Below, one piece after another: positions 27,299 to 36,115 of a DNA stretch of 55,195 nucleotides (position 1 is its first letter; each line of letters opens with the position of its first letter). The translations under genes were made by a program, and so were the position numbers. The stretch comes from Saccharospirillum sp. (lineage in GTDB: Bacteria; Pseudomonadota; Gammaproteobacteria; Pseudomonadales; Natronospirillaceae). The DNA lies in NCBI GenBank assembly GCA_022565595.1, contig JAIUML010000029.1:1-55195 (forward strand). The letters are read 5' to 3'. The notes beneath the pieces were generated by a model. It saw nothing but the letters and a program-made list of their open reading frames with translations, made no database searches and was not told the DNA's origin.

Positions 27299-29052
27299 TG
27301 GCCGTCTTCTTCCGCTCTTTGCACATTAAAACCGCGACTTACCCCCGTCATGCGAGGGTCCGCCGCCCCTTGCCAACCTTCGCCTTCACGGGCGAGGCCA
27401 TGGACCCCACTAGTCAAATTGGTAACAGTAACAGAGTGCCCAAGCGCCTCGAGGCCAGCAACTCTGCGCACGGCCCCGCTATTGGCTTCAACTTCTATCG
27501 CCTGACCACTGTACAAAACGTTGGGCAGGGCGACGGCCTGTTCAAGGGGCATCTGCCAATCCAGATGGGCAATAAGGGTCTTGAGCACATAGCCAATGAT
27601 ACGACTGCCTCCTCGAGAGCCCAGCGCCAGCACCAGTTCCCCGCTTTCGTCAAACACCAGTATTGGCGCCATGGAGCTGCGTGGCCTTTTGCCGCCGGCA
27701 ACGGCATTGGGGTGCGCCCCGAATTCGGCCGAGGCGTTAAAGGTGAAGTCCGTCAGTTGATTGTTCAGCAGGAAACCCTCGGTCATCATGCGATTACCAA
27801 AGGGCTTTTCTATGGAGGAGGTGAACAACACGACATTGCCATCGGTGTCCACCAGACTCAGGTGGGAAGTACCTTCACGCACCCCTTCCAGAGGCTGGCT
27901 GTAACCGGCAGACGCCCTGAGCGACTGTGGATCACCAAAAGGCACCTCGGTCATGGCTCGGTCGGTACGAATCAGCTCGGCTCTGAGACTCAGATACTGA
28001 GGATCAATCAGCTCAGCTACAGGCACCGAAACCTGGTCCGGATCACCCAGAAAGCGATGACGATCGGCAAAGGCAAGGCGACTGGCCTCGAGTATCCAGT
28101 GCCAGACCAGATCGCTGTCTGGCCCCAGTGCCGCCAGATCCTGGCCTTCCAGCATGCCCAGGGTCTGCAACAGGGTAATGCCACCGGATGACGGAGGCGG
28201 CGCGCCACACACTCGCCATTGGCGATAGTTGGCACAGACCGCGTCACGTTCAATCATCTGGTATTGATCAAAGTCGGCCTGAGCGAGATCACTTGGCCAG
28301 AACCGCCCCTGACTGGCGCGTTCTATAACGGCCGTCGACAAGGGAGGCTCGTAAAAGGCCCGACCACCAGACTCCGCGAGGCGCCTCAGGGTGTCGGCAT
28401 AGGCCTGGTTGACCAGACGGGCTGGCTCTTGCTGTGCCTGGGTTCTGAAATAGTCACGGGTATCGGGGAAGAGCCGCAAGCTCGGGTCAGCCTCTATCTG
28501 GGCGGCCAGTCGAATCGGCATGGGTACGCCCTGCTCCGCCAGGTCGATGGCCGGAGCCAGCAAGTCGGGCCAGGCCAGGCGCCCGTATTTACTGTGCAAA
28601 TCGCTCATCAGGGCTGGCATACCGGGCACTCCGACGCTGCGACCGGTTGGCATGGCGGTGTACCAGGGAACAGCCCGGCCCAATAGCGTAAAACGATCTG
28701 GCTGTGCGGCCAATGGCGCGGTTTCTCGGCCATCATAAAAGCGGGTCTGCTTGCTTGCCGCATCGTAATAAAGCACAAAGCCACCCCCACCCCAACCGGT
28801 TTCTGGCGCCTCGACCAGACCCAGTACGGCCTTGACGGCAATGGCGGCATCCATGGCGTGACCGCCCTGCTGCAACACGCCGAGGCCAATGTCTGCTGCC
28901 AGATCATTGGGCGCGGCAATTTTGACCTGGTGGGCGATCTGCTGCGGCTTCGGCTCGGGAACGAAGGCCAGCAGTTCGGCTTCAGGTGTTTCGGTGTTGC
29001 AACTGCTGAGCACCAGGCTCATGCCCAGCAACACCACCCAATGGCGAAGCAT
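27295..29052 (-). CDS. ggt: Gamma-glutamyltransferase, lipoprotein form
   Basis: The enzyme cleaves or transfers gamma-glutamyl groups from glutathione and related amides, normally in the periplasm. The 585-residue precursor is self-processed at the catalytic Thr395 in EGTSHLSLVDTDGN. Arg109 in the YDGRETAP block and the SSGGITLLQTLGML and GSRGGSRI segments are conserved. The N-terminus has a lipobox (SLVLSSC) with Cys18, so this GGT should be anchored in the membrane, unlike the soluble E. coli enzyme. ATG 29052 starts after an AGGAGG site; a TTG at 29061 is less likely. The gene is 5 bp from the araC stop codon and overlaps the amidoligase start. Confidence 0.93.
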   Translation of the reverse strand: MLRHWVVLLGMSLVLSSCNTETPEAELLAFVPEPKPQQIAHQVKIAAPNDLAADIGLGVLQQGGHAMDAAIAVKAVLGLVEAPETGWGGGGFVLYYDAASKQTRFYDGRETAPLAAQPDRFTLLGRAVPWYTAMPTGRSVGVPGMPALMSDLHSKYGRLAWPDLLAPAIDLAEQGVPMPIRLAAQIEADPSLRLFPDTRDYFRTQAQQEPARLVNQAYADTLRRLAESGGRAFYEPPLSTAVIERASQGRFWPSDLAQADFDQYQMIERDAVCANYRQWRVCGAPPPSSGGITLLQTLGMLEGQDLAALGPDSDLVWHWILEASRLAFADRHRFLGDPDQVSVPVAELIDPQYLSLRAELIRTDRAMTEVPFGDPQSLRASAGYSQPLEGVREGTSHLSLVDTDGNVVLFTSSIEKPFGNRMMTEGFLLNNQLTDFTFNASAEFGAHPNAVAGGKRPRSSMAPILVFDESGELVLALGSRGGSRIIGYVLKTLIAHLDWQMPLEQAVALPNVLYSGQAIEVEANSGAVRRVAGLEALGHSVTVTNLTSGVHGLAREGEGWQGAADPRMTGVSRGFNVQRAEEDGQ

Positions 29053-29057
29053 CCTGC

Positions 29058-29933
29058 TCAAGCCTCCTGGTCCGCGATGGCGCGAGACTGCGCTCGAAAC
29101 CGACTCGGCGACAGCCCCGTGCGGCCGCGAAACCAGTGACTGAAATTAAACGCATCACTGTAACCGACGCGCTGAGCAATCTGGCTGACTCGCCAGTTGC
29201 TGTGCATCAACAGTTCCCGCGCACATTGCAGGCGCATGTCCGCCAGGCGCGACATCGGGCCCTGACCGTAGAGTTTGCGGCACACCCGATTCAGGTGTGG
29301 TACTGAACAATGCACTCGGCTGGCCAGAGTTTGTTGTGACCAGGGCTGATGTAGCTGATCTTCGAGTTGCGCAAACAACTGTCGGATGGACATCTCAAGG
29401 CGACTGTAGCCGCTGGCAAACAACAACATCTCCGCCAGCATTTCGTCCAGCAAGGCGACGAAACGACCCCGCCGGGCGGTCTGGGTTTGATGGTAGAGTG
29501 CATCCATCAAGGGAGAAATGGCCCAGACCTGTTCATGCTGATAGACATCTGCCATCTGTGCTTTCAGCGGCGACCAGAGCTGGCTGTCCTGCAACAGCAA
29601 CCAGGCCATGCGCCAATCGGGTTCGGTCAACTCGAACAAGAAAGGCTGGTTTACCGGAAGCAAGGTCACGCTGCCGGGCTCAATGGGGAGGCTTTTACCG
29701 GGCAGATGCAATCGACCACCTCCACCCAAGGTCATCAAGAGGGTATGGAGGTCGGGCTTTTTCCGGCCGACTCGATAACTGCCCTTCAGCCAACTGATGC
29801 CGCCCATATGAATGCCATGCTCCTGAAATTCGGGCACCTCATCGGTGACCAGAAAACGTTCACGACATTCTGGCCCCAGGTGGAGGACATCCTCGAATTC
29901 GACATGATCTGAATTCACAGCTTGTTGATTCAT
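29058..29933 (-). CDS. AraC-family transcriptional regulator
   Basis: This is a DNA-binding regulator of 291 residues. The N-terminal part (about 20-160) looks like a cupin-type sensing domain, with LPGKSLPIEPGSVTLLPVNQPFLF. The C-terminal double helix-turn-helix (about 190-285) contains VSQIAQRVGYSDAFNFSHWFRGRTGLSPSRFR, a full AraC signature. The ATG at 29933 is chosen. An upstream in-frame start at 30029 would add 32 residues lacking any domain character and crossing the AT-rich promoter-like region. It is the first gene of the operon with ggt, amidoligase and amidotransferase, and is likely to control it, probably autoregulated. It is divergent from the MATE gene. Confidence 0.88.
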   Translation of the reverse strand: MNQQAVNSDHVEFEDVLHLGPECRERFLVTDEVPEFQEHGIHMGGISWLKGSYRVGRKKPDLHTLLMTLGGGGRLHLPGKSLPIEPGSVTLLPVNQPFLFELTEPDWRMAWLLLQDSQLWSPLKAQMADVYQHEQVWAISPLMDALYHQTQTARRGRFVALLDEMLAEMLLFASGYSRLEMSIRQLFAQLEDQLHQPWSQQTLASRVHCSVPHLNRVCRKLYGQGPMSRLADMRLQCARELLMHSNWRVSQIAQRVGYSDAFNFSHWFRGRTGLSPSRFRAQSRAIADQEA

Positions 29934-30123
29934 AAACACATAGTATTGGCAATCAGGATTTCTATAATACACACCATAATAGTTGGCTTTCCTGTTTATG
30001 CAAGGGCACTCACTGGTGCCGATCCGCAACCGCTCGCCAATCTTGATCCTATTTTTTCACATTAACCGGCCTCCTTAAGCAGAGGCACCGGGCCGCGCCC
30101 CTGTGTGCGGATACGACCTGAGT

Positions 30124-31512
30124 ATGAAGATGAGCTACCGACATTTCTGGCAGCAAATATGGGTACTGGCCATTCCAGTCGCTGTGCAATCCATGTTGAT
30201 TTCAGTACTGGGTATGGCCGATGTATTGATGGTCAGCCACCTGGGCAGCGCTGCGGTCGCTGCTGTTGGTTTATCCGCCAAGTTGAACTTTGTCCTGATT
30301 CTGGTGATGGCCGCTATAGGCACCGGGTGCAGTATTCTGGTGGCACAGTATTTCGGCGCGGGCCGCCATGAGCGAGTGCAACAGACGCTGACCTTGTCAC
30401 TGGCCTGGGGAATGTTGCTGATGCTGCCCTTCACGCTGATGCTGGGGCTTTTTGCCGAGGTCTTTATTCGCCTGGGCAGCTCCGATCCGGCGGTGATAGC
30501 TGCAGGAACGGCCTATCTGACCTGGATGGCGCTGACCTTGATGACCACTCAGGGCATTATCGTCTATGAGTCTGCGTTGAGGGCTGTTGGCAAAGCCACC
30601 TGGCCGCTCAAATACGCTGCCGTTGCCATCGCTTTGAACATAGTACTCAACTACTGGTTCATTAATGGTGGACCAGGGGTACCGGCCATGGGCGTGACCG
30701 GAGCCGCGATCGCCAGTGTGCTGGCTAGAGCCCTCCAGGTTGCCTGGATGGCGTGGGATGTGCAACGCCTTAGCACGCTGAGAGTCAGCCGTCACAGCCT
30801 GGTGGCTTTGCAGCAAAAAAAGTTACGTCAACGCTTCTTCACCCTTTGTTGGCCACTGGTGGTCAACTTTACCCTCTGGTCCATGGGGTCGCTCGGCTAT
30901 CACCTGATCGCCGGTCGCCTGGGGACAACACCGCTGGCAGTAATGAGCCTGCTGGCACCAATCGAGGGGCTCTATCATGCCCTCTTCTTCGGGCTGGTAA
31001 ATGCCTGTGGCATCATGATCGGACAGCGCCTGGGCCGTGGCCAGTTTAGTGAAGCCCGCTGGCTGGCCAATCGCTTCCTGCTGATGGCACCCCTGGGTTC
31101 GTTCTTGATGGGCCTTTTGTTGCTCTTCGTTTCGCCCTGGCTATTGGCAGTGATGGTGCCAGGTGACCCGATCACCCTGCAACAGACCCAGTGGGCCATG
31201 GTGGTCATGTGCCTTGGTTTCTGGATCAAGGTGTTCAACATGACGGCCATTCAGGGCATTCTGCGCGCTGGTGGCGACAGCCGTTTCTGCCTGGGCATGG
31301 ACATGGTAGCGCTCTGGCTGATCGGCCTGCCGCTGACCTGGATCGCGGCCTTTATCTGGCAGTTGCCCTTTACCTGGGTCTACGCTCTGGTTTTGAGTGA
31401 AGAAGTGATCAAGGCAATAGGGGTTTACTGGCGGGTGCGCAAAGGCTACTGGCTGGTGAATCTGGCTGAGCTGGATACCGATACGGTACCGGCTACTCAG
31501 CCCACAGCCTGA
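30124..31512 (+). CDS. MATE-family multidrug or metabolite exporter
   Basis: This is a 12-helix cation-coupled exporter of 462 residues. The first helix region IPVAVQSMLISVLGMADVLMVSHLG and the corresponding start of the second half (VVNFTLWSMGSLGYHLIAGRLGTTPLAVMSLLAPIEG) show the internal repeat of the family. ATG 30124 is chosen over GTG 30103 and ATG 30130; none has a strong ribosome site. It is divergent from the AraC-ggt operon, so the shared 190-bp region could co-regulate it, for example to export a product of that pathway (inference). The gene ends 3 bp from the convergent HIT gene. Confidence 0.9.
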   Translation: MKMSYRHFWQQIWVLAIPVAVQSMLISVLGMADVLMVSHLGSAAVAAVGLSAKLNFVLILVMAAIGTGCSILVAQYFGAGRHERVQQTLTLSLAWGMLLMLPFTLMLGLFAEVFIRLGSSDPAVIAAGTAYLTWMALTLMTTQGIIVYESALRAVGKATWPLKYAAVAIALNIVLNYWFINGGPGVPAMGVTGAAIASVLARALQVAWMAWDVQRLSTLRVSRHSLVALQQKKLRQRFFTLCWPLVVNFTLWSMGSLGYHLIAGRLGTTPLAVMSLLAPIEGLYHALFFGLVNACGIMIGQRLGRGQFSEARWLANRFLLMAPLGSFLMGLLLLFVSPWLLAVMVPGDPITLQQTQWAMVVMCLGFWIKVFNMTAIQGILRAGGDSRFCLGMDMVALWLIGLPLTWIAAFIWQLPFTWVYALVLSEEVIKAIGVYWRVRKGYWLVNLAELDTDTVPATQPTA

Positions 31513-31515
31513 GCC

Positions 31516-31941
31516 TTAACTGTTCTGCAATGCAGCTTTGATGAGTTCAGCTTGCTGCTTCAACTCATCCGGGTCTGCCTGAACAGAGGCGTGCGGTTTA
31601 CGCAGGTCTGCAATCGAACCCGGCAACACATGAAAGTGAATGTGCGGCACGCTCTGGCCCGCCCCGGTGCCGTTCAATTGAAACAGAACGACACCAGGCG
31701 CATCAAAGGCCTGTTTGACGGCCGTTGCAATCTTTTTGGCGGTTTTGATCCAGTGAGCGGCGCCCTCTTCCGACAGATCCATGATGGTCTCGGCCGCCTC
31801 CTTTGGAATCACCAGGGTGTGCCCTTTGGCCTGTGGCATGATGTCCATAAAGGCCAGGCTGTGATCGTCCTCATACACCTTGATCACCGGAATTTCGCCC
31901 CTGAGCATTTTTGCAAACACATTGTTATTGTCGTATGGCAT
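31516..31941 (-). CDS. HIT family hydrolase
   Basis: This is a histidine-triad nucleotide hydrolase or transferase of 141 residues. The triad HIHFH with His100, His102 and His104 lies in SVPHIHFHVLPG. The N-terminal VFAKMLRGEIPVIKVYEDD block is typical of Hint-like members. ATG 31941 starts MPYDNNNVFAKM; a further upstream in-frame start (31977) adds an unlikely 12 residues. It is convergent with the MATE gene. The substrate is unknown, as for most bacterial HIT proteins. Confidence 0.92.
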   Translation of the reverse strand: MPYDNNNVFAKMLRGEIPVIKVYEDDHSLAFMDIMPQAKGHTLVIPKEAAETIMDLSEEGAAHWIKTAKKIATAVKQAFDAPGVVLFQLNGTGAGQSVPHIHFHVLPGSIADLRKPHASVQADPDELKQQAELIKAALQNS

Positions 31942-32012
31942 AAAGCATGTCCTGATGGTTACCGATGTTGGTGTCACTTAACACCAAAATCCAGGGAACT
32001 ACAAGGCTTCCG

Positions 32013-34070
32013 CTACGACACCCGAAAGCGCCCGACCAGCTCGTTAAGCTCCCGACTCAAGTCCTGCAACTGCTGGCACAAGTCTGCACTCTGCCGAGCT
32101 TCCTGCACTGCTTGCTCACTTAACGCAGCCACAGTACGCGTTCGATCCTGCACTTGAACTGCGAGCAGGTTCTGATCCTCGGTAGCACTCACAATGGACT
32201 GATTCATGGCTTCTACCTGCTCGATTACCTTGACCATATCCGTTAAACAACGGCGTGCATCACGAGCACCCTTGACGGCAATACTGGCATTAGACTGACT
32301 GCCCTTCATGAACTCTGTGGTTTTCGCGGAGCCCTGCTGGACACTCTCTACCACAGTGGCGATATCCAGAATACTTTTCTGCGTGCGCGAGGCGAGCGAG
32401 CGAACTTCGTCAGCAACCACGGCAAATCCTCGCCCGTGTTCACCAGCTCTGGCAGCTTCAATGGCGGCATTCAAGGCTAACAGGTTGGTTTGCTCCGCTA
32501 TGCTATTAATCACTTCCAGTACAGCGTCAACCTGATCGATGTCACTAGCGAGCGCATCAATAAGACCCGTACCCGTTTCTATGTCTTGCGCAAGGCCTTC
32601 AAAAGAAGCAATGGTTTTATCGACCTCTTGATGGGTGACTCTGCCCGTCTTTATGGCCTGCAATGCATATTCGACAGACTGCCCAGCCATGTGCCGAACA
32701 TCGCTAACGGACTGCCCGAGGGTGATCATTGTTTGCGTCAAATGCAGGAACTCCTTGTTTTGTTGCTCACTGTACTCAGTCGCGCTGTGGGCACTGCCAA
32801 TCAAGCGCTGACTGTGCTCTCCCAGGCGGCTCCCAACCTCCAGAATTCGTACCATGATGCGCTGAATTTGCTCAACGAAGCGGTTGAAGTAGCGCGCCAA
32901 CATTCCCAACTCGTCTGTTCTTCGGGTCGCTATTCTCCGAGTCAGGTCACCCTCCCCTTCGGCTATGTCAACAACTCTTCTGGTCATCTCCTGTACTGGC
33001 TTTATTACCAGAGTGCGCAACATGACCAACAGCCCTGCAAAGCAGAGAACGACAACGCCCATCGATAACAGCAGGGTGTTCAAGATTCGCTCAGCGAAGA
33101 CTTCGGTTTCGAGACGCTCGCCGGTCATCCAGTTTTCTGTTTGGTGTTGCAACTGATTAACCCCATCTCCCAAGGCTGTGATCCCTTGCTGAACCCTCCC
33201 AATGCTCGACAAGGCTGACTCTCGAGCATTCAACTGCTCCAGTCGCGAAGCCAACAAACCAGGTTCGACCAACCTGAGGGTTACCCAGGTTTGAAAGTCC
33301 TGGTTGAGCCCATCAAAATCCTCTCGGTTCATCGGATCATCGGTCATCAATTGCAATCGGTCGAAAAGCGTTGGAATATGGCGTGCCAGATCTTCAATTG
33401 CCATTCCCTGACGGCTTAAACGATCCGTATCGGTCTCACCCAGATAACTGATCAACGACAATTCCAGTGAGAGTATTGCCTGTTGAATGGTTTGTGCCTC
33501 TATCACCAGTGGATAATCGCTGACAAAGATACTGATCATTTGAATCAGTTCGTCCAGACGACCAACCAGAACACGACCTTCTTCACGGAAAACCTCCATT
33601 TGTGCGTCCTGAGCTTCGGCAATGGTCAGTGCTGTTTCCTGATATCTGGCTATATCCAGTACCGCCTGATTCAAGCGCTGATGCTCAGCCAACAATTGCT
33701 CAACCGACGAACTGGCGTCTGGCAAAACACTCATTAACTCCCTGGCCGTTCGAACAAAGGGTGCTGAGAGTTCTTCCAATTGGCGAACTTCCTCTCTGAC
33801 CGCCGAAGGGCTGTCAACTGACAACAGATTGGCCGCTCCGTTGGATGTCATCAGGAAGCTTGCCGTCATCTGCTCCAACAGTTGCCCGCTCTTGCGAACG
33901 CTGTCAATCAACGCATCGTAATTGCGTTGGACTTGCGCCATTCCCCACTGGGTAACAGAAAAGGCCAGCCCGATGACAAGAGCAACGATACCGATCAACA
34001 GCACTACCTTGATACCCAGGCTGAATCGACTTTGAACGAGCGCTTTATCATTGACGTCTGATGTTTTCAT
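32013..34070 (-). CDS. Methyl-accepting chemotaxis protein
   Basis: This is a transmembrane chemoreceptor of 685 residues. A first membrane helix (about 20-42) is followed by a long all-helical periplasmic domain (about 45-325). The second helix (about 330-352), HAMP (about 353-405) and the signalling hairpin with [34 protein letters not shown] come next. There is no CheR-binding pentapeptide at the C-terminus. The large helical ligand domain is of the size seen in HBM-type receptors, which can bind organic acids or interact with other proteins, but I cannot assign it. The ATG at 34070 has GGAGC about 5 bp upstream. The gene begins 21 bp after the stop of a second glycerol-type binding protein, suggesting that protein as partner. 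Confidence 0.93.
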   Translation of the reverse strand: MKTSDVNDKALVQSRFSLGIKVVLLIGIVALVIGLAFSVTQWGMAQVQRNYDALIDSVRKSGQLLEQMTASFLMTSNGAANLLSVDSPSAVREEVRQLEELSAPFVRTARELMSVLPDASSSVEQLLAEHQRLNQAVLDIARYQETALTIAEAQDAQMEVFREEGRVLVGRLDELIQMISIFVSDYPLVIEAQTIQQAILSLELSLISYLGETDTDRLSRQGMAIEDLARHIPTLFDRLQLMTDDPMNREDFDGLNQDFQTWVTLRLVEPGLLASRLEQLNARESALSSIGRVQQGITALGDGVNQLQHQTENWMTGERLETEVFAERILNTLLLSMGVVVLCFAGLLVMLRTLVIKPVQEMTRRVVDIAEGEGDLTRRIATRRTDELGMLARYFNRFVEQIQRIMVRILEVGSRLGEHSQRLIGSAHSATEYSEQQNKEFLHLTQTMITLGQSVSDVRHMAGQSVEYALQAIKTGRVTHQEVDKTIASFEGLAQDIETGTGLIDALASDIDQVDAVLEVINSIAEQTNLLALNAAIEAARAGEHGRGFAVVADEVRSLASRTQKSILDIATVVESVQQGSAKTTEFMKGSQSNASIAVKGARDARRCLTDMVKVIEQVEAMNQSIVSATEDQNLLAVQVQDRTRTVAALSEQAVQEARQSADLCQQLQDLSRELNELVGRFRVS

Positions 34071-34091
34071 AAGATGCTCCCGCACTCTCGC

Positions 34092-35807
34092 TCATTGCCA
34101 TTGGCGCATCAGCGCCTCGTAAGGCAGGGTCTGCCCCGGGGGTTTCTCCTGAGACATGCGCGGCTTGGGTGCACCTGGTTGAGAAAGCCAATAGTCAGCC
34201 CCCCTGATGTCGTCACCCATGGCGATTCGAGGTGGGCAGAGGTCTGTCTGGAAGGTGCGTTGCATCACCCTCATGGCCCGATCCTGCTCACGCGCAAGCT
34301 GGTCCAGTGCTTCCTGTGGCGTTTTTAAGCCTTCAATTGCATCGGCTATGTTCGGCCACCAGAGCGTAGACAACCGCGGGTAGTCCGGGACATTGATGCC
34401 GGTCGGTGTCCAGCTATTGCGTGCCTGACTTCGGTAAAATTCAACCAGCCCGCCTAGCCTTGGGGCCAGTTCAGTCATGACTTCCGATTCGATATCGGAA
34501 GCTCGAATCGGCGTTAGGCCGGCAAGCGTTTTCTGCAAGGAGACTGTTTTAGAGGTCGTGAATTGGGCGTACAGCCAGGCCGCCTGCTGGCGTCGCTCGC
34601 TCATGAAGGCGGGTATGGTCCAGGCGCCCACATCCTGATAGCCCAACTTCATACCTTCTTGCCAGTAGGCACCGTAAGGTGAGGGTGCCATGCGCCACCT
34701 GGGAGTACCGTCCGGATGGGTAACCGGTAAACCTTCTTCCAGCATGTCGGGTGTAAAAACCGTGTACCAGAAAATCTGCTGGGCGATGTTACCCTGGGCA
34801 GGCAAAGCACCCGCCTCTTCAAAAGTCATGGCCTTCGACTCTGGCGGCGCAAAACGATCCAGCCAGTCGATAAAGGTGGTCAGTGCATAGACAGCAGCCG
34901 GGCTGTTGGTTGCACCACCTCGTGAGATGTCCGATCCAACCGGTGAGCACCCTTCCATCCGTATGCCCCAATCATCAACCGGAAGGCCGTTGGGTAAACC
35001 CGGATCCCCCGCTCCGGCCATGGATAGCCAGGCATCGGTAAAACGCCAGCCAAGAGAAGGATCACGCTTACCATAATCACTGTGGCCATAAACGCGCTGA
35101 CCATCGAGCTGCTGGACATAGACAGTAAAAAATTCGGCAATGTCTTCGTAGGCTGACCAGTTGACAGGAACACCCAGCTCATAACCATAAAGCTCTCGAA
35201 ACTGCTGTTGCAATTCCGAACGCTGGAACCAGTCGTAACGAAACCAGTAAAGGTTCGCAAATTGCTGGTCTGGTAGCTGATACAGATCTCCATCTGGAGC
35301 CCGTACAAAATCCAGACCGATGAAGTCGTCCAGATCCAGCCCGGGCGAGGTAAAATCTTCACCAATACCGGCCATGAACTCGGTTAAATTCAGTACCCTT
35401 CCGGAACGGAAGTGGTAACCAATGGAGTCCGAATCGTTCACGAAGGCATCGTACTCATTGATGCCCGAAATCAGTTGTAGCCAGAGTTGATGGATCACCT
35501 CCGACTCACGCACAACGTCGTGCTGTACTTCAATGCCGGTGATTGCGGTGAACAGAGGTGCCAGTACTTCGGACTCGTAATAGTGCGTGGCTATGTTTTC
35601 AGACATCACCTTGATACTCATACCCTTCAAGGGCTGAGCAGCCTGAGCAAACCAATTCAGTTCTTCCAACTGCTGTTGCTGCGATAAAGTAGACTGAGGA
35701 AAGTGGGTTTCAAGAAGGACTGCCAGGTCCTCTGAAGCATGAACAAAATGAAATGACATCGACAGCAGCACGGCTGCAGCCAAAGAAGCTTTGCGTTTGA
35801 TACTCAT
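34092..35807 (-). CDS. Second GlpV-like solute-binding protein, linked to the chemoreceptor
   Basis: This is a periplasmic binding protein of 571 residues with a signal peptide ending at HFVHA (about residue 24). It is a clear paralogue of GlpV (36116-37849): both have LDLDDFIGL, QQFANLYWFR, NWSAYEDIAEFF, RDPSLGWRF, QQIFWYT, WRMAPSP and QPGAPKPRM in the same order. It differs by a lone Cys in RMEGCSPVGSDISRGG and a sequence-diverged N-terminal lobe. It lies beyond a 308-bp gap with several hairpins downstream of glpV, and is followed directly by the chemoreceptor gene. Likely it feeds the receptor, or the same importer with a different ligand. The ligand is inferred from homology to GlpV. Confidence 0.85.
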   Translation of the reverse strand: MSIKRKASLAAAVLLSMSFHFVHASEDLAVLLETHFPQSTLSQQQQLEELNWFAQAAQPLKGMSIKVMSENIATHYYESEVLAPLFTAITGIEVQHDVVRESEVIHQLWLQLISGINEYDAFVNDSDSIGYHFRSGRVLNLTEFMAGIGEDFTSPGLDLDDFIGLDFVRAPDGDLYQLPDQQFANLYWFRYDWFQRSELQQQFRELYGYELGVPVNWSAYEDIAEFFTVYVQQLDGQRVYGHSDYGKRDPSLGWRFTDAWLSMAGAGDPGLPNGLPVDDWGIRMEGCSPVGSDISRGGATNSPAAVYALTTFIDWLDRFAPPESKAMTFEEAGALPAQGNIAQQIFWYTVFTPDMLEEGLPVTHPDGTPRWRMAPSPYGAYWQEGMKLGYQDVGAWTIPAFMSERRQQAAWLYAQFTTSKTVSLQKTLAGLTPIRASDIESEVMTELAPRLGGLVEFYRSQARNSWTPTGINVPDYPRLSTLWWPNIADAIEGLKTPQEALDQLAREQDRAMRVMQRTFQTDLCPPRIAMGDDIRGADYWLSQPGAPKPRMSQEKPPGQTLPYEALMRQWQ

Positions 35808-35950
35808 GGTTGTTGACCTGAACTGACTCAAGGTCCCATCTGGTACTCCCAGCACCATTTTCAGACTGGGTCATCGAGCATGCACTACTCCCCTTTCTGG
35901 CTAACAACGCCGTTGGCCAAAAAACAGGAATTGCTTTTTGTTGTAATAGT

Positions 35951-35968
35951 CCGACCTTCCCTGGTCGG
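35951..35968. other. Hairpin in the glpV to binding-protein gap
   Basis: CCGACC-TTCCCT-GGTCGG forms a 6-bp hairpin with a T-rich stretch downstream on the plus strand (35971-35992). As a minus-strand RNA the loop reads AGGGAA, containing the GGA bound by CsrA/RsmA proteins. The gap 35808-36115 otherwise holds only the paired hairpins at 36062-36102 and no gene. Confidence 0.35.
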
Positions 35969-36061
35969 TAGTTTTTGTCTAGTTGATTTTTTTCAAGCGA
36001 AGCCACAACTGACGACACGGTTAAATGCCGTACAGCTTCGTTCAATTACTGAAATGCATCA

Positions 36062-36102
36062 GGGCAAAATCCTTTGCCCTTGGGCATTGCGAAAGGCAAT
36101 GC
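36062..36102 (-). other. Tandem hairpins just after glpV
   Basis: Two strong stems lie directly downstream of glpV: GGGCAAA-ATCC-TTTGCCC (36062-36079) and GCATTGC-GAAAG-GCAATGC (36084-36102). Neither is followed by a T-run. Such intercistronic structures typically protect binding-protein mRNA from 3' decay and give it a higher level than the downstream genes. Confidence 0.6.
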
Positions 36103-36115
36103 TGTTGCTCTCGGA

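Noticed and set aside
30005-30020. GGCAC/GTGCC hairpin between AraC and MATE genes
   Set aside because: Only 5 bp of stem with no flanking features; too weak to call an operator or terminator.
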